DNA of 64,000 nucleotides. It comes from Bryum argenteum (taxonomy: Eukaryota; Streptophyta; Bryopsida; Bryales; Bryaceae). The position numbers and the translations under genes were made by a program. Position 1 is the stretch's first letter. Each line of letters begins with the position of its first letter. This document shows, one piece after another, positions 44,855-57,369 of the stretch. The notes beneath the pieces are model-generated. The model was not told where the DNA came from. It did not search any database and worked only from the letters and a program-made list of their open reading frames with translations. The stretch spans positions 9,690,512 to 9,754,511 of the forward strand of contig CM073330.1 in assembly GCA_037043015.1 (NCBI GenBank). The letters are read 5' to 3'.

Positions 44855-47800
44855 ATGGCGGAGAAACACGACAAAAACATGGACTTGGTTGGCCTCGAAG
44901 CATTAAACGATGAAAAAGTTGACTTGGTGAGTTTGGGTTACCGTTCTTGCTTTGCTTTATCATATTGTTGTGGTTGTAAGGTTTTCTTGTTCAAAGAATC
45001 AATATGGAAGAGGTACTTGATTTTTTTCTCCCGTTAAGTTCTAAAGCTTTTGGATTGTAACAATGGCTTGTTTGTATGCAGGAAAACATCCCCATGCAGG
45101 AGGTCTTTGTGCAATTGCGATGCGACACAAAAGGTCTCAACGATGAGGAAGGCGAGGCGAGAGTCAAGTTATTCGGCCAAAACAAGCTCGAAGAGAAATC
45201 GGTGTGTACTTTTGTTTATTAGGTCTCTTTGTATTATCATTTCTTTTCATCAACAAATTGTTGTGAACTCTTTTATTTGCTTCATGATGACAGGAAAGCA
45301 AGATACTGAAGTTCTTGGGGTTCATGTGGAATCCTTTGTCTTGGGTGATGGAAGCGGCAGCCATCATGGCCATCGCCCTTTCAAACGGACAAGTACCCCC
45401 TCTTTCACATATTTTTTAGTTTTAAAATTTATTTATATATTAAAAATGAATTTTAAAAAAAAGCCCGCTATCGGAGTCGAACCGATGACCATCGCATTGC
45501 ATGTGCGGTGCTCTGACCTCTAAGTTTGTTTTCATAATTTGGAGAACCTCAACCATGACTATTGCCTTTCAGTTGGCTATGTTTCCAATAATTGCTATTT
45601 TGTTTCTTTTAGTAATTGGTGTACCTGTTGTGCTTGCCTCTCCTGATGGTTGGTCAAGTAGTAAAAATGTTGTGTTTTCAGGTGCTTCATTATGGATTGG
45701 CTTGGTTTTTTTGGTTGGTGTTCTTAATTCTTTTATATCATAAAACTTTATCTCGTTTCTAATAAAATAATAAATAAAAGAAAGTAAAACGTTTTCACTT
45801 CCCTCCCTTCGTAGACCTTATATTCTAAGTTTTAAAAAGCATTTTATACAAGATAAAAAAAATATCTCTCACTTTTTTATGTAAACATTTTCTTATTCCC
45901 TTGCCCATGATGTTCACTTGTTGCTAAAACTATTAGGGGTGGTTTGTGTTTCAGGGGCTACCACCAGATTGGCAAGACTTTTTGGGGATTATCATCTTGT
46001 TAGTAATCAATTCAACCATTAGCTTCATTGAGGAGAACAATGCTGGAAACGCAGCTGCCGCTCTCATGGCACAACTTGCACTTAAGACCAAGGTTTGCAC
46101 TTTAATTTATAAGGGCCACGAAAGTATTTTCCATAATTAGCTCCTTTTCTCCTTATCATCTTTACATTTGTAATATTCTCATTTATCAACTTCTTCAATT
46201 TATTATTTTTATATTTGCGACAATCATACGCTCTTCACCTTAATATTTTTACATTTTTGGCGCTTAGATTAACAAAATTTTCACTAGATTTTGCGAAATG
46301 GGAGTTGGGTTGAGAGGGATGCATCCATATTGGTGCCGGGTGGCATGATTAGCATCAAGTTGGGTGATATTATTCCTGCCGATGCACGCTTGCTTGAAGG
46401 AGATCCGTTAAAAATTGACCAGACAAGACATTTTTACTTTTTAATATTTAATATCTTTTGACAAGGAAGGTTTCAAATCACCCTTATTTGTTATGAAAAT
46501 GTACTTATTTGTAGTTTTTTCACTTCTAGACATTTTAGAGCTTTGTAATCTATGATGCATAAATCATGAATATTAGAATATTATTGGATTTTGTAGTCAG
46601 CTTTAACTGGGGAATCAATGCCCGCAACAAAGAAGCCCGGAGATGCAATCTTTTCGGGATCTACTTGCAAGCAGGGAGAAATCGAGGCTATAGTAATTGC
46701 TACTGGTGTTCACACGTTTTTTGGTAAAGCTGCACACCTTGTTGACTCTACAAATAACGTGGGCCACTTTCAGAAGGTAATAGTACCCTCCTCCTTAAAA
46801 GGATCATGTTGTTAGAATTAATGATAGTAATATGAATTTCAAGCTCACACTGGTATTACACTAACATGAATAGAGTGAGTGCTTGGGTTTAGGTTCTATT
46901 CTCATATTATTTCATATGGTGTTGTGTACAGGTGCTAAGAAATATTGGAAATTTTTGCATCGCTAGCATAGCAATTGGGATAGTGATCGAGATCATTGTG
47001 ATGTTTGCCATCCAACGCCGACCATACCGAGCTGGCATCAACAATTTATTGGTGTTGCTCATTGGTGGAATCCCAATTGCTATGCCCACCGTGCTCTCTG
47101 TTACCATGGCTATTGGCTCTCGCAGTCTTAACGGGCAGGTCAACTCCTATTCCCAAAAATAAATATCTAATGGTTGAAGTACCTCAATGTGAACAATAGA
47201 TTTGTGATGTACCATCAAACTTACCTTCGCTATACTTCTTCATAGTCGTACGCTTATTGATGCACTCATTATTTTCTCCGGATGATTTGAATCATTAAAC
47301 TACTCACACAATGAGTAATCAAAAGCATGCAACATGAATTATTATATTGGTATCTAGAAGCACGACTATGTAATGAAATTTTTTACCTGTGTAGGGAGCC
47401 ATTACCAAGCGAATGACTGCTATTGAGGAGTTGGCCGGAATGGATGTTCTCTGCAGCGACAAAACTGGAACGCTAACTCTCAACAAGCTGACTGTTGATA
47501 AAACCTTAGTAGAGGTACTTTGGGAAACATTGCGCAACATACTATATTTTCTTTCTATTATCTCATTTTAGTTAAAGGTTCATTCATGTAACCTTCCAAT
47601 TACTTTTTTATATTTTCCTCACTTCACGTGCGCCAGTATCACGGTTGGATTCCTTACCTCAATTCAAGACTTTGTTAGCACGTGCAATGCTATGTCAGTT
47701 GGAGAAATCTCATCAGGTTGTGATATAGCTATGATTTGAGCTCAGTTTGATGCAACTCTTGTTTCTCTGGTTGTCGGTAGGTTTTTAATAAAGAAGTGGA

Positions 47801-50800
47801 CAAGGAGATGGTATGCTTACTGGCCGCAAGAGCTTCTCGAATCGAAAATCAAGACGCCATTGACACGGCAATCGTTGGAATGCTAGCTGACCCCAAAGAG
47901 GTGCGACATGCAATCTTTCGTACTAATATAGATTTCACCAGCCCATATGGAATCCTTCTCTAAAACATGATATTGGTATGATGGACGTGTTTTTGCGTTG
48001 CAGGCTCGAGACAATATTCAAGAGATTCACTTTCTTCCATTCAATCCAGTAGAGAAGCGAACAGCTATCACATACATCGACAACACTGACGGCAAATGGT
48101 ATCGAGCAAGCAAAGGAGCTCCTGAGCAAATACTCGAACTTGCTCATAACAAGGATCACATCGCTGCACAAGTTCATTCAGTTATCGATAAGTTTGCAGA
48201 GAGGGGGCTACGTTCGCTGGGAGTTGCTAGACAGGCAAGGACATCATCCATATAGCCTCTTTAACTCATCATTTTGCAGATTATTTTGAAGATGGTTAGT
48301 GACTTCTACATGGAGGTCGATTGAGAAAGTATGTGATCTAACACCGAGATTGTTTTGACACAGGAAGTGGTAGAGAAGAACAAAGACAGTCTTGGTGGGC
48401 CTTGGGAGTTTCTTGGGCTACTGCCATTGTTTGACCCGCCTCGACACGACAGTGCTGAAACCATTCGTCGAGCACTTAATCTCGGAGTCAGTGTGAAAAT
48501 GATCACAGGTAGGAAATGTTCATGCATTGTGATTCTGTTTAGTTTTTTCTCCGTTACTCGGTGTCTGAGAGCATTTGTCATTGAATGGATGTGCCAGGTG
48601 ATCAGCTCGCTATTGGCAAGGAAACAGGACGGAGGCTGGGCATGGGAACCAACATGTACCCATCTTCGGCTTTGTTGGGAAATGAGAAGGATGCGAGCAT
48701 CGCTGCATTACCAATCGATGAACTTATTGAGAAAGCGGATGGCTTTGCTGGTGTGTTTCCAGGTAAATATTATCGAAATCATGAACCACTCTCTCTTGTG
48801 TGAATTTGTTTCTCTAACCTAATATTGTTGTTGGGCAGAACACAAGTACGAAATCGTAAGGCGATTGCAGGAGAAGAAGCACATAGTTGGCATGACTGGT
48901 GATGGTGTAAATGATGCTCCTGCTTTGAAAAAGGCTGACATTGGTATTGCCGTGGACGACGCCACTGATGCTGCTCGAGGTGCTTCGGATATAGTGCTCA
49001 CACAGCCTGGCTTGAGTGTGATTATCAGTGCTGTGCTCACTAGTCGAGCTATCTTTCAGCGCATGAAGAATTACACGGTAACCTTATTCAGATACCCGAT
49101 CAATTATTGCCCTTGCGTTAATCTGGGAGTTTCGAATTTTCGTTGTTGTCTTTGAAACTTCAGAAAGGGAAGAGCTAACGAGGGTCTTTTCGTTGCAGAT
49201 ATATGCTGTTTCCATCACAATTCGTGTAGTGGTAAGTGATCACACGAGCTGTCTGTCTCTCTCAGAGACATCACATTCTTATTTCCTCATTGGAAAGCCA
49301 GAACGGTGTTTGTAGATTTGGAAGAATATAACCAGTGGGAAGAATGATGAGACATGAGTTTTGGAAGCGGTTCTACGTTGGAGTTTTACATTTTTATAAC
49401 TTTTATTGTCTTGTACAGCTGGGATTCATGTTGTTGACTTTGATCTGGAGGTTTGACTTCTCACCGTTCATGATTCTTATAATCGCAGTCCTCAATGACG
49501 GTGAGTAATCTTCTCGATACAAACATAATTGACTAGTTTTTCCCAGCACAGTATTGTGATTGTTCAAATCGCTTGCTCAAAAATGCTCACGACCATAATA
49601 GACCGATTTCACTACTGATATTGTGGGTAGCCTACATCAAATGGAATGTGTCTTGACACCGAGGTTTGGATGACTCAGGAACCATAATGACGATCTCAAA
49701 GGATCGAGTAAAACCATCGCCACTTCCAGACAGTTGGAAGCTGAAAGAAATTTTCACGATTGGAGTAGTGCTGGGTACATACCAAGCATTGATGACGGTG
49801 TTGTTTTTCTGGCTGATGCATAGCACGACCTTCTTCACGGTACATACCTTAAATTCCCATATTCAGAGCATTGATCCAAGCAGTATTCAATCTCATATGA
49901 GTTCGATGAGTGGTGCAGGATCACTTTAAAGTGCAACATATTGGCTGGAGCAACAGTCGCATGACATCAGCTATCTACTTGCAAGTCAGCACTATCAGCC
50001 AAGCCCTCATTTTCGTAACTCGTTCTCGACGCTGGTCCTTTCTGGAGCGACCTGGTGCACTCCTGTGCACCGCTTTTGTGATCGCTCAACTCGTAAGATC
50101 TCTCTCGTAACTTTACTCTTTTCATTTGGAATGTGCCGGACTGTAATTCTCTAACTTACTCCTTGAATGTGTGAATGTCTTGAATGTACAGATTGCTACA
50201 CTCCTTGCTGTGTATCCGGTTTGGGGATTCGCGAACATCCATGGAATAGGATGGCGTTGGGCTGGAGTCATCTGGATTTACACTCTCGTGACATATTTGC
50301 CTCTTGATGTTATCAAGTTTGCTGTTCGTTACATGCAGAGCGGGACAGCTTGGGATCTTCTGCTTGAGCGCAAGGTTTGTTTGAAACTAATTCTCCCACA
50401 TAGTAAGAGGGTTCTTGTTGTTCAATTGACCTTACCTCTTGTTAACAACTGCAGACGGCTTTCACGAGAAAGAGAAACTATGGAAAGGAGTCTCGTGAAG
50501 CTCAATGGGCCCATGCTCAGCGAACACTACATGGGCTTCATCCTAAGAATACCGGTGAAGCCAACCCTGGTCCCAGCAACAATCAAGAGCTTGGTGAAAT
50601 GGCTGAGCAGGCCAAGCGGAGAGCTGAGATTGCAAGGTATTTATATGCTAGCTCCAAAGCTGATAGTCGTGTTTGCAGTTTGTGCCGGATGCCCATTTAA
50701 CACTGAGTGTTGATTTCTACTTCTTTTCCAAGATCATTTGACACTTGCATGGTGCGATGTTCAATGGAGGAAGTGGTGCACAATGTTGATATGGGCGGGC

Positions 50801-50910
50801 TCGCACCGTGCAGGATGAGAGAGCTTAATACACTAACTGGGCGTATGGAGTCGGTGGCCCGCTTGAAGAATCTCGATGTGAACATGATCCAGCAATCATA
50901 CACCGTGTAG
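44855..50910 (+). CDS. Plasma-membrane H+-ATPase (P3A-type ATPase)
   Basis: Pumps protons out of the cell using ATP. Twenty exons: 44855-44926, 45082-45201, 45294-45392, 45955-46092, 46288-46422, 46597-46776, 46932-47138, 47395-47514, 47781-47900, 48004-48234, 48364-48508, 48598-48762, 48839-49077, 49199-49231, 49419-49500, 49679-49839, 49919-50092, 50192-50374, 50455-50636, 50814-50910; about 960 residues, as usual for the family. It has LTGES, the phosphorylation site [16 protein letters not shown], the DPPRHDS segment, [31 protein letters not shown] and a C-terminal regulatory domain ending SYTV, whose penultimate Thr would be the 14-3-3 site. Oddities: exon 5 lacks a GT donor, intron 10 begins GC, and intron 3 contains plastid DNA. 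Confidence 0.92.
45462..45521 (-). pseudogene. Truncated plastid-type tRNA (trnT-UGU-like) in an H+-ATPase intron
   Basis: The reverse complement matches plastid trnT-UGU from the D-loop to the 3' acceptor strand, including TGGTCATCGGTTCGA of the variable and T arms. The first 13 or so bases (5' acceptor strand and part of the D arm) are missing, the anticodon loop reads CATGCAA instead of TTTGTAA, and one acceptor pair differs. It cannot fold into a full tRNA. It lies directly next to psbZ in the same intron. Confidence 0.7.
45555..45743 (+). CDS. psbZ: Intact psbZ (ycf9) reading frame in nuclear DNA (NUPT)
   Basis: The 62-residue frame [16 protein letters not shown] ... [22 protein letters not shown] ... 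LNSFIS is the full length of photosystem II protein Z, a small thylakoid protein with two membrane helices. No stop or indel interrupts it. It lies wholly inside H+-ATPase intron 3 (45393-45954) on the same strand, so it is almost surely a plastid fragment inserted in the nucleus, not a working gene: it lacks a transit peptide and a nuclear promoter. The open frame suggests a recent transfer. AT-rich flanks (about 45410-45460 and 45745-45795) may be plastid spacer. Confidence 0.85.
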   Translation: MTIAFQLAMFPIIAILFLLVIGVPVVLASPDGWSSSKNVVFSGASLWIGLVFLVGVLNSFIS

Positions 50911-52079
50911 TAGCCGACATCAAAACTCACATGGTGAAGAGGCATTGGAGTCTCTTGCCCCTTTGTGGAGGCTCTCTTCATAGAGAATTTTGGAAGTACT
51001 TGTTTTTTTAGATATTGGAAGCGAGGGCTGTTTATGAGGCATGTGTTTTGCCCCTCACCAGGAACTCGATGATGTAGTTATTTGTTGTCTTTATGATATG
51101 TTCGACACGGTTCCAAAGTGTTCAAAGTTTTTAATATGTTCTAAGTGTTGTTTTTGTTTTATTGTTGGTTTATGTACTATTGGTTGATGAAGTGAGCAAT
51201 GACAATTTCTTTTTAAATATTGATCAATATGAGTAAAACCAAGTGGTTTTCATTGAAAGTCCTTTGGAAATGGATATAAAAAGTCCTTGGTAGAGTTTAA
51301 AGATACATTGGCAAGGTTTAAAATTGAATATTGAATGTGAAAGGTTGCATAAGACTCTTTCTTAAGCAATTTCTGAAAAGATAGGTAACAATTCATGATT
51401 GTATGTACTTACATTAATTCAAGTGTGAAATTGAATGTAGGATCGAGTAATAGCCGAGAGTGCTTAATTGAGGTTAGAAGAGGTGAAGTGCTTTATTCCA
51501 TGATGGACTATTTGAGCTTGCATGGTGCTCACTATTTTAGCAAAAGTACTAAGGTGGTAACACTATGAACTTTTATTGGTCCGTTCGATTAACCAATAGC
51601 TCATGTGTGATTCTTTGATGAAATGATTTGTTACGCTGAAGTAAGAAAAAGGTGATACATGGGTATTTCATTTGATTTCCCAAAATTACCATATGAATAT
51701 GTTTCATTGACTTCATACGTATGAAGATGTTGAAAGTGAAAAAGGGAATTATGGAGACCCTCAATTCCATTCTACCCTTGCTAAAATCTCAGAAAGTGGG
51801 TGGAATTTAATGACAACGCTAAAATCTAAGGGAAGCTTTATTTCACAACTGGAGCCGATAATGGGGCTAGAAGAGAAAAACATTTCTCTAAAATGTAATT
51901 AGTTCATTTTACAAAAAAAATTGAATGAACCAATCACATGAGAGGAATTTTTGCCCTCCTTAGGTCCCATGATCAGCTTGACCATGTGTAAAGCACCCCT
52001 AATTGGTATAACCCTTAACCCATAGACATCTGTGAAAAAATAAAAATAAAAATAAAAAATGGATGAAAGGCTTAATCTT
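50911..52079. other. 3' region after the H+-ATPase
   Basis: The first few hundred bases should be the 3' untranslated region (T-rich after 51100, several aataa-like signals). No further gene seen. Confidence 0.5.
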
Positions 52080-52950
52080 GTGAAAAGACATGACTTCTTT
52101 GTCAAACTCGATTTCTCACAAAATCACTTGGATTAAGTTACGAATGAGGTCTAATTTGTCTAGTAAAGATTGCAAACTCATGCAAGTTTATGAATTTATA
52201 ACATGCATTTTAGAAATGGTAGCCATTGTTTCTTTTAGTAATGGCAGATATTGTTTATAGAATATAAAACTTGGGGCATGTTTTACCATTCCGTGCCAAC
52301 TATGAAAAATTAAAGTTAATTTTTCATGAATTTTTGTTATGTTGGTATGATCTAAAGAGAAAATGCAAAAAAAAAGTTAGTTTGAAGATTTTTGATCCAA
52401 ATAAATAAAGGATTGGATATGAAATTGTTTTTATGTTTCTAGGATGCAAAAACTCATAACATTCATATTTCTTCAGGAGTTGTATCTCCTTCACATGTCC
52501 ACCATTGGATTTGAATTTTATTCATTGGGTTCAGTTCCAATTTGAGTCTAGTTCTTGTCGTAAGAATGTTATAATACCAAGACGTACTATATATATAGCA
52601 AGGATTTCAATACAAGGTGCCTAGTTATAGACTATTTTTTCTTTGTAAATTTTATGGCAGCCCCAACCACCATTGGAGGCTATTTTATTTGAGTTGAAAT
52701 CTATTTTTATTTTCATTGGTTTTGATATGGAAGTGAGGATAAACAACTATTTGGTTGATGGTTTTTTCATTGCACTAGAATAATTGGTAGGTTCATCACA
52801 CCAAAGTAAAAATAGTAAGACTTGGTATTTATTTTTGCTTACTAAATTGTTATTATCTTTGCAATCTTCTGAGGGCTAATGACTCAAAATTTGATCCACA
52901 TGAACTCTAACAAGTCTATAGGAGGATTGCATGATTTAGACCCCGATTTG
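52080..52950 (+). repeat. Dispersed AT-rich repeat family, copy 6 (forward, partly doubled)
   Basis: caaaatcacttggattaagtta, acatgcattt and ttctttgtaaa blocks match 18500-18720. A second start (catgtccaccattggatttg onward) follows near 52440, so two partial copies overlap. Ends with gggctaatgactcaaaatttgatccacatga, as in copy 4. Confidence 0.6.
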
Positions 52951-53189
52951 ATATATATCCTTAGTTTGAGCCTCAATCATCACCATTATCATGCATCTGA
53001 GTTGTGTCACTTCGAGGCTACCTACATCAAGAATCCTAGAACCGTTGTCGTGATGATATCAGTTACATGTTGTAAAAAACTAATATAAGTTGATAACCTC
53101 ATAGTTTTCCATGTACCTGGTACGTGGTAAATATATGAGTGTATTAATAGATTAAAAATATGTTTTGTGGTAGGAACCACAGTATAGGC

Positions 53190-53470
53190 TTAGAAGAATG
53201 GATAATAAATTCTTCGTGACAGGCCTGTATCTTGGAGGCACTGCATCTTGTCACAGTCTGGAGGTAGGAGCGCCGGTTGGTGGCATTATTTCTTGCCGTT
53301 TGGTCTCGCTAGCAGAGCCAAGTCGCAAGCCAATAATGTCGCTCAACGAGTTCAGCGGGATTCGAACTCGGACCGACAGAATGCTGCATCGACTTATCAA
53401 GCCAACCAACCAAGTCCGCGACTTGGCGATTATATTTGAAGCCGCGACAGATTTATTACGCCATCGGGAT
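53190..53470 (-). mobile_element. tRNA-like sequence, possible SINE head
   Basis: On the minus strand a B-box-like GAGTTCGAATCCCGC (complement of 53357-53371) follows about 40 bases after a weak A-box-like ttggcttgataagtcg. A compact GC-richer body of about 150 bp follows, unlike the AT-rich flanks. This is the layout of a tRNA-derived SINE. No clear poly-A tail or target duplication, so tentative. Confidence 0.4.
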
Positions 53471-56419
53471 ACCTTTAAGTCTTAAATGACTTGATGGAGT
53501 GAGTTTTTATTAGATGGAGTTATTTGATGTTGGTTTTAATAGAATGTTAGTGATTATTATTACTCTCAGTCAAAATCCAATCTTTGGATTGATAACTGGG
53601 TAGGTAGAATGTAAATATAAACTTGTGATAGAATAGTTGTATAAGAGTAATAGAAGTTGATAAGGGAGTAGATGAGGTTGACGATGCAAGCCCAATGGTA
53701 TAGGAGATGCCATATGGGCATGGCATGGGACCTAGGTGGTCCCCTTCTTCTTCTTCCTCCCCTTAGTGTAGTGTGCGGATTTTGAGAGAGGTGTGGACAT
53801 TGTGTTTTTGGAGTTTGGAGATGAGCTTTGAGTATGCTGTAGATGTTGTCATGAGCTTTGTAAAAACCTATCAAGCGTGGTGAGATGAGTTGTAGTGAAG
53901 GAGCAACACCTTTTTGAGTACAAAAAGGTCTGCTGCTATGTATTTTTGATTACCGTGACTTCGAGGAGTCACTACGTTTTGTAAAAACCGTTTCTAAGTG
54001 TGATGTTTAGAGGTTTTGTGCATCTTGAGGTTGTGTTTGTAAAAAGCTATCAAGTGTGTGATTTGAAAATAGTATGAGGCCGTGATGCCGATTTGAAGTA
54101 GAGAGGGTTTCTTCCTCTCTTAACATGGGAGCGGTTTTGAGATGACGGTTTTTGATTTGACCTCATAACTTTTGTGTGATCTTTCTGAGATTGAGATTCA
54201 GAGGGTTTGTAATATAACTTGTTAGCTTTCTATAGAGCTATCACGCACTAACTTTGGAGCTTTTGAGTGTAGTTGGCATTTTTTTTAGTGAAGAAAGGTC
54301 TGTTGCCTTGAAAATTTGATCGCCTAACTTCTATTGTCCATAGAGTTTTGTGTGATAACCTTCATGACTTGAGATTTGGTATGCTTGTAGTATATTTTAG
54401 TGGCTTTCTATCAACATATTGCTTGCTTGATTCTAATTTCGTATGAAGGTGTAGTGATTAACCAAAGTAAGAGGAAAACCACGGTTAGAGTTTACTTAAA
54501 CTAACAAAGGGTATACCAAGGGTATATCTAGGATAAGGGTCTTATAGAAGAGGGTATAAAAGGGGCATGGTATCTAAGGGTAAGGACCTTAAGGGTTTAA
54601 GGGTAATTAGAAATAATTACCTTAATCATGTTTGTTTAATACTAATTTTAATTAATTAACTTTAACTTTGTTTAATTAACTTAATTAAGGTTAGAGACTA
54701 ATTAAGATTACAAATTTTAATTAATCGTATTTAGTTTAACTCATCCTTGTTTAATTACTTCTAATTAATTATGTTACCCTAATGTAAATTAGATTTTTAC
54801 TCATGACTTCTGAACTAATCTTTTAACTTATATCTGGGAGTGATTATGTATTGTTTAAGATAACTCTTTTAACATAGTTTAATTATTTCTCCTATTTCTC
54901 CACTGACTTAGGTGCAGCTAGAAACCCAGAGTTTTCCTAAGGCTAATTCTCTCTACTCGACACCGTGATCCGTGATCCTAGAACTATGTGCATTGAGAAA
55001 GAAACAAGAACTTCATCATCTTCGTGATCATATGGACCAAGTGTTGTTGGAGGAAGTACGAGAATGTCCTTCGGATGGCTTGATGCATTTCAACAAAGTG
55101 CATCGATACGCTGCATGATAATGTGACATGTTTCGCACGGTTGCAAGCAGCGGAAGAGGCAAAGGAGCTTTGACGTATAATAGACACCAAAAAAATCTCA
55201 TTCAGAAATTTGATTTAGCCATCAATCTTAATTTGTCAGGATTTGAATGACACTACTCAGAAACGAGTTCAAGTTACTCCCAAAAGAGCACAAATCACTC
55301 ACAAAACAAGTCTGCTAGAACTTGACCAATTTACTCTGATTTTGTTTTCATGAACCTCACTAGCTTAAACTACGTATTAGTACGTTTATGTCACGACTTG
55401 ATTTCTAAAACTATATTTTAACAAAAATAAGCTAAAACGTAGTCTAAGCTACTCCCCAAACGTGGCTCATAAAAACACAAACGGGGCAAATAGGGTCAGA
55501 TTGTAGTAGTGAAAGAACATAAGTCGCTCACAGAAAAACACAAGTCACTTACAAAAGAACACAAGTTACTCATGCAAAACTCTCTCTAAGCTTTCTTACT
55601 CACTTGCCTTTATTTCTTGCTTGTCTCAAATTCTTGGATAAGTGACTTGTCACAATGCTCGTGCACCTTGAAAATCATGCCTAGGGAAGAGACTTGTCTT
55701 TATTGTTGTTAATATGATTATCTATTAAATGTCTCAGATTGGCTTGTTCTGCACTTCTTGTGCAGCTTGAGAAGTACAAATGGTTAAGGAGTCTTTACCG
55801 TTGGCGGTCTCCGTTTATAATTTTTGTTCGAGCTCTTGATGTGAGAACGCTCTATGTGTTAGTGCATTCGGACTCCATAATTGTGTTCTCTATTTTGGAG
55901 GTCATTAAAAACAAGGAGAAACATACAATATTAGCGACCTTCGTGCCTTGCTTATGGACAGAAGAATTTTAATGAGACCCTACCAATCTAAAGGTTAGGA
56001 AACTCTCATATAGGGAACATTTGTATAAAATATTTCCAAATAGAGAACACCTCCGCAATATTTGCAAAGAAAGGATCATTTATTTTTATTTTTTTTTATT
56101 TTTTTTATTTTTTTTTTAAATTTATTTATTTAAATAATTTTATCATTCTAATTTTTTTAGCATCAGTAAACATAATTGAAGCTAATATGAGGAAGATTGA
56201 CATTTAAGGAGATCAAGATTAACAATCAACTTATTCTTTTTACTTTTAAAGCAATTTTTTACTTTTAAAGCAACAGAGACTTTTATCCTTCCCCACTTTG
56301 CAAATAAATTTTAATTGTTGCTCTTTTAAAAACATATTATATAAATGTTCCTCTTTATGAAGATTCCCCTAAAGATTATTATATGAGCATGAAATACATA
56401 ATTTTCTAAGGGTACATTT
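53471..56419. other. AT-rich intergenic stretch
   Basis: No gene recognised. Contents: an aattaatta-rich low-complexity block (54610-54780), degenerate cacaagtcactcacaaaag repeats at about 55265-55310 and 55515-55580, and T-rich runs at 56085-56130. Short open frames such as 55739-55972 have no recognisable features. Confidence 0.5.
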
Positions 56420-56424
56420 TAGGC

Positions 56425-56755
56425 CGGGCCATGGTACACTCCTATGGCGTGGAGAGGATATCCCATAGGCTGGTAAGCACCAGCATGGTTGCTTGCCCAT
56501 ACTCCCTGCCCGGCCAAAAAACGGCTATTAATTTGTTTTCATTTTTTGAGGCCTCCAACCACTTTTTTTGAGATTCTGAGTTTGACATGGGATCTAATAT
56601 CTCAATGTATCCTTTGTAGCACCCCCGTGTGGCATCTACCATTCATAAATAGGGGGTAAATTTACCCACAAATTTTTATTTGACCGGGCGGGGTTGTGGG
56701 GTAGGAGGGCAAGCATGCTGGTAAGTACCAGCGTGGGGATGTCCTGCCAAATCGC
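56425..56755. mobile_element. Foldback element with GC-rich inverted arms
   Basis: The left arm (about 56433-56515) with gctggtaagcaccagcatg and tgcccggcc is mirrored by the right arm (about 56683-56752) with gaccgggcgg and gctggtaagtaccagc. AT-rich middle. Likely a MITE; no target duplication settled. Confidence 0.6.
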
Positions 56756-56783
56756 ACACCTACACACAACAATCTATATTACA

Positions 56784-56851
56784 ATACAGGAGGCTTTGTC
56801 TCACACGACGGTTCCGCGCTGGAATCCGTCGTGGAGACTTGCCTCCTGTAT
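56784..56851 (+). other. Long near-perfect stem-loop
   Basis: About 31 bases pair with the facing strand around a GCGCT loop: atacaggaggc at the base mirrors gcctcctgtat, and cacgacgg mirrors ccgtcgtg, with only one or two bulges. cacacaac..aat..att lies on both sides. Size fits a small miRNA-type precursor or a tiny foldback transposon. No known miRNA sequence recognised. Confidence 0.55.
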
Positions 56852-56855
56852 CCAC

Positions 56856-57369
56856 ACAACCAATATTGGAATAGAAAGTAAAAAAACTAGAAGTAGATTG
56901 TAGCTAAATCTATGACTTAGAATTAAAGTAGGAACTGAAAGTAAAAAGAGTAGGAGTAGACTGTTGGTCTTTTGAGAAAGGAACTTCTCTCAAAGAGATA
57001 AGATTGTTTTAGACCTACGGTTAAAAGATAGGAAGATCTATGCGTTAGCTCTAAAATTGGAATATAAAATAAAAAGACTAGAAGTAGTCTTTAGTTTTTT
57101 TAGGTATTTAGATAGTAAAAAGATATAAATGTGTTAGAAAGAAATAGGTAGCGGATGTCTTTTGAGAGGTTTGATAGTCTTATTTGCGAGGAGGTCAATA
57201 GTGGTACCACTAATTTAAAAAATTGAATGCTTCAAGTTTTAGATCCTTTTGATCCCAATTTTGACTCTTTAATGACAAAAATTTCATGGCTTGATGCCGA
57301 GTTGATGAATTAGTAATTGAACCTCGTAGGTTAGTACATGGGATAAACAAAGATCTCATTAGATGGATC
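56856..57369. other. AT-rich spacer
   Basis: The phrase aaaagactagaagtagtc recurs loosely (56882, 56945, 57070), probably a decayed short repeat. No gene. Confidence 0.4.

Noticed and set aside
45462..45521. Functional nuclear or plastid tRNA gene
   Set aside because: The 5' acceptor strand is absent and the anticodon loop lacks the conserved U33, so it cannot work as a tRNA.
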